From contig JAAENB010000006.1 in assembly GCA_024224995.1 (NCBI GenBank), positions 1 to 10,512 on the forward strand: a stretch of DNA of 10,512 bases. Reading direction: 5' to 3'. This stretch comes from a bacterium (GTDB taxonomy: Bacteria > Spirochaetota > UBA4802 > UBA5550). Of the stretch, positions 6,500 to 10,512 are shown in pieces. The stretch's first letter is position 1. Every line of letters starts with the position of its first letter. Both the position numbers and the translations under genes were made by a program. The notes below the pieces were generated by a model, which ran no database searches, had not been told where the DNA came from, and saw only the letters and a list, made by a program, of their open reading frames with translations.

Positions 6500-7462
6500 A
6501 TGGACAAGAATCCGGAAGTGCTAATACAGCGTATAGAAGTAATGACAGAAGATTATTCCCGGGACTATATTGACGAATTTATAAAGTACCTTACCCACTC
6601 TTCACCTGGAGTCCGTATAGCCGCACTCACCGGTCTCTGGAACAACGACCTGGTTAAAGCGTTTGAGCCGCTTATGAAAGTGGCACAGCATGATGAGGAT
6701 GAAACCGTCCGGGTGAAGGCTCTTTCTATTATGGGTCGATATATCTATGACGGGATATTCGTTATGGAAGAAGAAGACCTACCTGAAGCTCTTCGAGAAG
6801 AAGGGCTGCCGGATATGGAAATGGTTAAGCAGGTTAGAAGCTACCTGGAATCGATCCTTTATAATGAAGAAGAGCCCGATGAAAAACAAAGACAGGCCCT
6901 TGAATCTCTTTCTTTTGACACAACAGAAAAAGAAGATGCTGTTATTGCAGAATGGATAAAATCCGGCACGCCTGAATATAGAATGTCGGCGATTTTTTCA
7001 ATAGGACGCTCGGGTGAGGAAAAATGGGCGAATACTATCAAAGAAATAATACATACCGATGAAAATTTCGATATCCGGTGCGAGGCAGTGAGGGCAGCAG
7101 GAGAGGTGTGCTCTGAGAAACTGATCAAAGACCTGGTAATAATTATTCATGGTACAAACCGGGAACTCACCATAGAAGCAATTATTGCCCTGGGAAAGAT
7201 TGGTGGAGAAGAAGTCGAGGATATTCTATTTGAACTGACCGACTCAGACGATACGGAATTAGCCGACTACGCGCAAGAGGCTCTTGATGAAGTAGCCGAG
7301 TTTAATGATCTTGATGAAGATGATGATTTTGATAATGATTTTGATAAAGACGATGGCGATAATTTTGAAGACGATGATGACGATGATTTTGATGGCGATG
7401 ATGACGATGATTTTGAGAAAGATGATGACGATAAGCTAGATGAAAAGCTTGATGAAAAATAA
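6500..7462 (+). CDS. HEAT-repeat protein with Asp-rich acidic tail
   Basis: The 320-aa protein is built of HEAT-like helical repeats. Recognisable second-helix signatures are GVRIAALTGLW (37-47), TVRVKALSIMGRY (69-81), YRMSAIFSIGRSG (160-172), DIRCEAVRAAGEV (191-203) and LTIEAIIALGKIGGEE (223-238). Repeats of this kind form a curved scaffold that binds proteins or nucleic acid; no catalytic motif is present. From about residue 269 the chain becomes an acidic, probably disordered tail of Asp, Glu and Phe, ending in KLDEKLDEK. Such tails can imitate DNA or bind basic proteins or metal ions, but that is inference. There is no signal peptide. AAGAGGT (6488-6494) supports the ATG. The last 23 bases overlap the ATL gene in another frame, which suggests co-expression. 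Confidence 0.85.
   Translation: MDKNPEVLIQRIEVMTEDYSRDYIDEFIKYLTHSSPGVRIAALTGLWNNDLVKAFEPLMKVAQHDEDETVRVKALSIMGRYIYDGIFVMEEEDLPEALREEGLPDMEMVKQVRSYLESILYNEEEPDEKQRQALESLSFDTTEKEDAVIAEWIKSGTPEYRMSAIFSIGRSGEEKWANTIKEIIHTDENFDIRCEAVRAAGEVCSEKLIKDLVIIIHGTNRELTIEAIIALGKIGGEEVEDILFELTDSDDTELADYAQEALDEVAEFNDLDEDDDFDNDFDKDDGDNFEDDDDDDFDGDDDDDFEKDDDDKLDEKLDEK
7309..7440 (+). repeat. Low-complexity GAT/GAC repeat encoding the acidic tail
   Basis: The region is dominated by GAT, GAC and GAA codons with interspersed TTT. A 21-base stretch at 7372-7392 recurs exactly at 7396-7416, giving a 24-base (eight-codon) period, DDDDDFDG then DDDDDFEK. Earlier units are diverged. Such tracts can expand and contract by slippage, so length differences between relatives are expected. 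Confidence 0.75.
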
Positions 7463-7793
7463 AACCAATGATTTCACCAAAAGAGTAATTACCATTATAC
7501 AAAACATTCCCCCGGGAAAAGTTGCCGCCTACGGCAGTATCGCGGCGGCAGCGGGAAACCCCCGCGGAGCCAGGCAGGTTTCCCGGGTACTCCACTCCAT
7601 GAGCAAAAAATACGCCCTTCCCTGGCACCGGGTCATCAATGCCGCAGGGAAAATATCGTTACCGTCCCCGGACGATTACGAGCGGCAAAAAAAATTGCTG
7701 GAACAGGAAGGAGTACTATTTTCTCACGATGACAGCGTAGACCTGGAACGGTTTCACTGGAACATAAGCGCCCTTTCTGAAAAGCCCCTATAA
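7440..7793 (+). CDS. Alkyltransferase-like (ATL) DNA-repair protein, MGMT DNA-binding domain without the cysteine
   Basis: The 117-aa protein is the DNA-binding domain of O6-alkylguanine-DNA methyltransferase on its own. IPPGKVAAYGSIA (23-35), NPRGARQVSRVLH (40-52) and LPWHRVINAAGKIS (60-73) are clear. The acceptor cysteine of PCHRV is Trp62, the hallmark of ATL proteins such as E. coli YbaZ and fission-yeast Atl1. These bind O6-alkylguanine, flip it out and mark it for nucleotide excision repair without removing the alkyl group. Tyr31 and Arg45 correspond to the residues that promote flipping. The start is uncertain: ATG at 7440 and ATG at 7452 both overlap the HEAT gene (stop 7460-7462), and neither has a convincing ribosome binding site, so coupling to upstream translation is likely. 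Confidence 0.9.
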   Translation: MKSLMKNKTNDFTKRVITIIQNIPPGKVAAYGSIAAAAGNPRGARQVSRVLHSMSKKYALPWHRVINAAGKISLPSPDDYERQKKLLEQEGVLFSHDDSVDLERFHWNISALSEKPL

Positions 7794-7845
7794 TTTAAAA
7801 AATGTTGATATCCAGTACCCGAGGCCGGGTCAATAAAAAAAGAAG

Positions 7846-7874
7846 TTGTTTTTAATTAATTCTTACGGTATTAT
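7846..7874 (+). promoter_or_regulatory. Predicted sigma70-type promoter of the chemoreceptor gene
   Basis: TTGTTT (7846-7851) and TATTAT (7869-7874) are separated by 17 bases. Transcription would begin near 7881, about 27 bases before the ATG at 7908, which has a good GGAGG at 7896-7900. Confidence 0.5.
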
Positions 7875-7907
7875 AGAGGAACAGGTTTTTATACCGGAGG
7901 TCCAATA

Positions 7908-9257
7908 ATGAATAAACTCATGGGAATTCTTTTAGCGCCGTACGCGTCAGAGAGTTATTACCTTCGGCAGCGGGCTGCCATATTACTATACTTTTTAGTA
8001 ATATGTTTGATATTATTTGTCCTGCTGCTTATTACCAATAATATGGTATCGAGCCAGTCGGACATGACTGTTACGAACCTCATTATGGGCATTATGATGG
8101 CTGTAATGTTTGGAGCATTATTCGCTCTCATTAAAGGTTTTTATACCTTTAGTGCCATATGCTCGAGCATGGTTACCTGCATTGGCCTGTGCGTTATTAC
8201 CCTGAATGCCGGTCAGCAGGGATCGATTACTTTTCTTACTAATTTTCATTTTATCCCGGTAATAATTTTATTTACCGCCCTGTTCTGTGAAACCCTGTGG
8301 ATCTTCATTGTTTCCGGTCTCACGCTTGGTACAGCGATTATGTCTATTGTCCTGGCACCGCAAATAACAATTCCCGAGAACGTGAATATTATTCTTGAGC
8401 AGGCGATTCTTGACTTCACATTCTCGTTGTTATTCGTTCTCGTTCTGAGTTTTCTTATTCTGCGCGTAAATAAAAAATCAGCCGCAACCGCTGAAGAAGA
8501 ATCGAAAAAAAATAAAGAGCACTATTTACAGATCGCGGAGATCCTCCTTTCTGTTCAGGAAACCTCAACGAAGTTGTCGCATACCTCTTCCACCATAAAT
8601 GATTCCGCGCAAAAAATGAACTCCGATGTAAATAACCAGGCATCCAGCGTCCATGAAATATCAACTGCCATTGAACAGATCAGTGCTTCTGTTTCCCGCA
8701 ATGCGGGCAACGCCAAGAACACTTCACAAATCGCGGAGAGCACTTCGGATCTTGCCGAGAATGGCGGAAAAATCGTTGAACAGGCTGTTGAATCCATGAA
8801 AAAGATCGCTTCCAGGATTAGTATAATTGAAGATATTGCCTACCAGACGAACCTGCTGGCCCTTAACGCGGCAATTGAAGCTGCCAGGGCCGGAGACGCG
8901 GGCAGAGGTTTTGCTGTTGTTGCCGGTGAAGTGAGAAAACTGGCGGAAAAAAGCCAGGTAGCGTCTCAGGACATCAGCTCTCTGGCGAATGAAAGTGTTG
9001 AGGTTTCGGACAGGGCCGGTAAATTTCTCGCGGAAATCATTGTGCAAATTAAAGAGACTGCCGATCTCATACATGAAATTACCGCTGCTTCGGAAGAACA
9101 GGACATTGGCCTGGGCCAGATCAATGAAGGCATGGAGCAGTTAAATATTATTACCCAGGATAATACCGAAGCATCGGGAGACATGGCGGCTACTGCCGAC
9201 AAGCTCCGGAATTACGCGAGTTTGCTGGAAGAGAATGTGTCTTCTTTTAGAAAATAA
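7908..9257 (+). CDS. Methyl-accepting chemotaxis protein with six-helix membrane anchor
   Basis: The 449-aa protein has an N-terminal hydrophobic half with about six predicted membrane helices (near 23-44, 56-76, 79-100, 112-128, 129-149 and 166-186). This leaves both ends in the cytoplasm and only short loops outside. It has no large periplasmic ligand domain, and I see no clear HAMP domain between the last helix and the signalling coiled coil. Residues about 205-449 are the MCP signalling domain; the hairpin tip, about 308-347 ([19 protein letters not shown], then [18 protein letters not shown]), is intact and should contact CheW and CheA. It probably senses a membrane-linked signal such as energy state or a hydrophobic ligand, but that is inference. 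GGAGG seven bases upstream fixes the start. No other chemotaxis gene is nearby, so it appears to be a stand-alone receptor. Confidence 0.92.
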   Translation: MNKLMGILLAPYASESYYLRQRAAILLYFLVICLILFVLLLITNNMVSSQSDMTVTNLIMGIMMAVMFGALFALIKGFYTFSAICSSMVTCIGLCVITLNAGQQGSITFLTNFHFIPVIILFTALFCETLWIFIVSGLTLGTAIMSIVLAPQITIPENVNIILEQAILDFTFSLLFVLVLSFLILRVNKKSAATAEEESKKNKEHYLQIAEILLSVQETSTKLSHTSSTINDSAQKMNSDVNNQASSVHEISTAIEQISASVSRNAGNAKNTSQIAESTSDLAENGGKIVEQAVESMKKIASRISIIEDIAYQTNLLALNAAIEAARAGDAGRGFAVVAGEVRKLAEKSQVASQDISSLANESVEVSDRAGKFLAEIIVQIKETADLIHEITAASEEQDIGLGQINEGMEQLNIITQDNTEASGDMAATADKLRNYASLLEENVSSFRK

Positions 9258-9319
9258 ACAGGGGAGTTGCGTTTGAGGAATGAACGCTAGGTGAGGGGGA
9301 ACAAACAACAGCCCTTTTT

Positions 9320-9348
9320 TTGACAGATAATACTTTTTATGGTATATT
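9320..9348 (+). promoter_or_regulatory. Strong predicted sigma70 promoter of the acyl-CoA dehydrogenase gene
   Basis: A perfect TTGACA (9320-9325) is followed after 17 bases by TATATT (9343-9348), preceded by TGG, an extended -10. This is the best promoter in the window. The transcript would start near 9355. A weak 5-bp inverted repeat at 9269-9287 lies between the chemoreceptor stop and this promoter but lacks a T-run, so no convincing terminator is seen. Confidence 0.75.
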
Positions 9349-9385
9349 CAGTATATCAGAAACAACTTTTAAAAGGAGCCCCTCC

Positions 9386-10512
9386 ATGGATAGATCAGTA
9401 TCATTTACAGAAGAGCACAATACTTTTAGAAACGAATTCAGAGCATTTCTTGAAAAAGAAGTGGTAGACAAATACGAACAATGGGAAGATGACGGCATCA
9501 TTCCAAAAGAAGCCTGGAAAGCTTGCGGTGAAAACGGTTTTTTACTTCCCTGGGCCGAAGAAAAATACGGCGGAAAAAACAGGGACTTTCTCTATTCCGT
9601 TATTATTGCCGAAGAAATCGCGCGGTGTGGCGCTCTCAGCTTTTTATTGATCCTGCAAAATGATATTGCTGCTCCCTATATTGACGCGTACGGAACAGAA
9701 GAACAGAAAAATAAATATCTTCCCTCATCTGTTTCCGGTGATTCCATTCTGGCCATTGCCTTAACCGAACCCGGTGCCGGTTCCGATTTAAACGCCATTG
9801 AAACAACAGCAGTTAAAGACGGTTCCAACTATATCCTGAATGGTGAAAAAACCTATATCTCCAACGGCATACTCGCTAATGTACTCATTGTAGCGGCAAA
9901 AATTGAAAGCGGCGTGAAAAGCGGCAAACAGCCCATGTCACTTTTTATTGTTGATGGTGATACTCCCGGTTTGAGAAGAGAACCATTAGAAAAAATAGGG
10001 ATGAAAGCCCAGGATACGGCAAAATTATATTTTGAGGATTGTGCAATACCTGAAACAAATCTGCTTGGTGTCAAAGGAAGAGGGTTTGTATATCTCATGG
10101 AAAGACTTCAGCAAGAGCGATTAATGATCGCCATTTCTTCATTGGCTACAGCAGAAAGACTGCTGGAACTTACTATTGAATATACAAAAAATCGAATTCA
10201 ATTTGACCAGCCCATTGCGCAATTCCAGAATACCCAGTTTAAATTGGCAGAGATTGCATCGGAAATTGCCGTTGGCAGAAGTTTTATAGATGATATTATC
10301 AACAACCATTATGCCGGTGAAAAAACATTTAAAGAAACCTGCATGGCAAAATACTGGATAACAGAAATGGTTATGCGCGTGGCCGATACCTGCTTCCAGT
10401 TACATGGCGGAAATGGGTACGCGAAAGGCTCCTTTGTTGCAAGAGCGTATATTGATTCACGGATTCAACTGATTTACGGCGGTACCAATGAAATTATGAA
10501 AAGCATTATTGC
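9386..10512 (+). CDS. Acyl-CoA dehydrogenase, long-chain/isovaleryl type, C-terminus cut by window end
   Basis: 375 codons are present and the frame runs off the window, so only a short C-terminal piece is likely missing. FAD-dependent acyl-CoA dehydrogenases remove two hydrogens from the alpha-beta positions of an acyl-CoA and pass electrons to electron-transfer flavoprotein. Visible are the N-terminal helical domain, ALTEPGAGSD (125-134) of the substrate/flavin region, TYISNG in the beta domain, and the C-terminal helical domain with QLHGGNGY. The segment IYGGTNEIM (363-371) has Gly365 where medium-chain enzymes have the catalytic Glu. Instead Glu244 in LQQERLMIA matches the alternative base of LCAD and isovaleryl-CoA dehydrogenases. 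The substrate is probably a long-chain or branched acyl-CoA in beta-oxidation or amino-acid breakdown. AAAAGGAG (9371-9378) supports the ATG. Confidence 0.93.
   Translation, partial: MDRSVSFTEEHNTFRNEFRAFLEKEVVDKYEQWEDDGIIPKEAWKACGENGFLLPWAEEKYGGKNRDFLYSVIIAEEIARCGALSFLLILQNDIAAPYIDAYGTEEQKNKYLPSSVSGDSILAIALTEPGAGSDLNAIETTAVKDGSNYILNGEKTYISNGILANVLIVAAKIESGVKSGKQPMSLFIVDGDTPGLRREPLEKIGMKAQDTAKLYFEDCAIPETNLLGVKGRGFVYLMERLQQERLMIAISSLATAERLLELTIEYTKNRIQFDQPIAQFQNTQFKLAEIASEIAVGRSFIDDIINNHYAGEKTFKETCMAKYWITEMVMRVADTCFQLHGGNGYAKGSFVARAYIDSRIQLIYGGTNEIMKSII

Noticed and set aside
7302..7628. Minus-strand frame encoding a His/Arg/Gln-rich protein
   Set aside because: It is the antisense reading of the GAT/GAC acidic-tail repeat and of the well-supported ATL gene.
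7817..7830. ACCCG-AGGC-CGGGT hairpin after the ATL gene as a terminator
   Set aside because: The stem is only 5 bp and is followed by an A-rich stretch, not a T-run.
8724..9074. 116-aa minus-strand frame inside the chemoreceptor signalling domain
   Set aside because: The plus strand encodes the highly conserved MCP domain; the antisense frame has no independent support.
1..10512. tRNA, rRNA, CRISPR array, intact insertion sequence or known riboswitch
   Set aside because: No cloverleaf-like segments, spaced direct repeats, transposase motifs or recognisable riboswitch cores were seen on either strand.

Overview
The window looks like ordinary chromosomal DNA from a Gram-negative bacterium of moderate, slightly AT-leaning composition. 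The mix of genes suggests a spirochaete or a similar environmental lineage: a secreted SH3/propeller protein, a chemoreceptor with a multi-helix membrane anchor, a PAS-HisKA_2 histidine kinase, an AAA-PD-(D/E)XK ATPase-nuclease and a long-chain-type acyl-CoA dehydrogenase. This placement is inferred from gene style only. There is no rRNA, tRNA, CRISPR array or intact transposon. Promoters are sigma70-like, most with 17-bp spacing, and most genes sit in small transcription units of their own.

Left part (1-2003): a small unknown protein with a perfect Shine-Dalgarno (69-365) converges on a minus-strand gene for an exported SH3-propeller-like protein (447-1769). A hairpin at 416-445 that could terminate in both directions separates them. 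The 234-bp divergent gap after it holds an interrupted inverted repeat (1857-1895) with an A-tract on one side and a T-tract on the other. The flanking genes do not explain it, and it may be a REP/MITE-like relic.

Middle part (2004-5154): an AAA-like ATPase/PD-(D/E)XK protein and a PPP-type metallophosphatase are 5 bp apart and probably form one operon. Both carry non-canonical residues at important sites: the Walker B acidic pair reads Asn-Lys in the ATPase, and the GDxxDRG arginine is Tyr in the phosphatase. An unknown acidic 149-aa protein follows under its own promoter.

Right part (5193-10512): a soluble PAS histidine kinase with a five-cysteine cluster is on the minus strand and no response regulator is visible. 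Divergent from it is a HEAT-repeat protein with a very acidic tail, whose 3' end overlaps an alkyltransferase-like (ATL) DNA-repair protein. A chemoreceptor with six predicted membrane helices and no recognisable HAMP follows. Last is an acyl-CoA dehydrogenase of the LCAD/IVD type, cut by the window end.

The most unusual points are the ATPase-nuclease/phosphatase pair with altered active-site motifs, the Cys-rich PAS sensor, the HEAT-ATL overlap with two duplicated start sites, and the intergenic inverted repeat. None is proven to be a new system from sequence alone.
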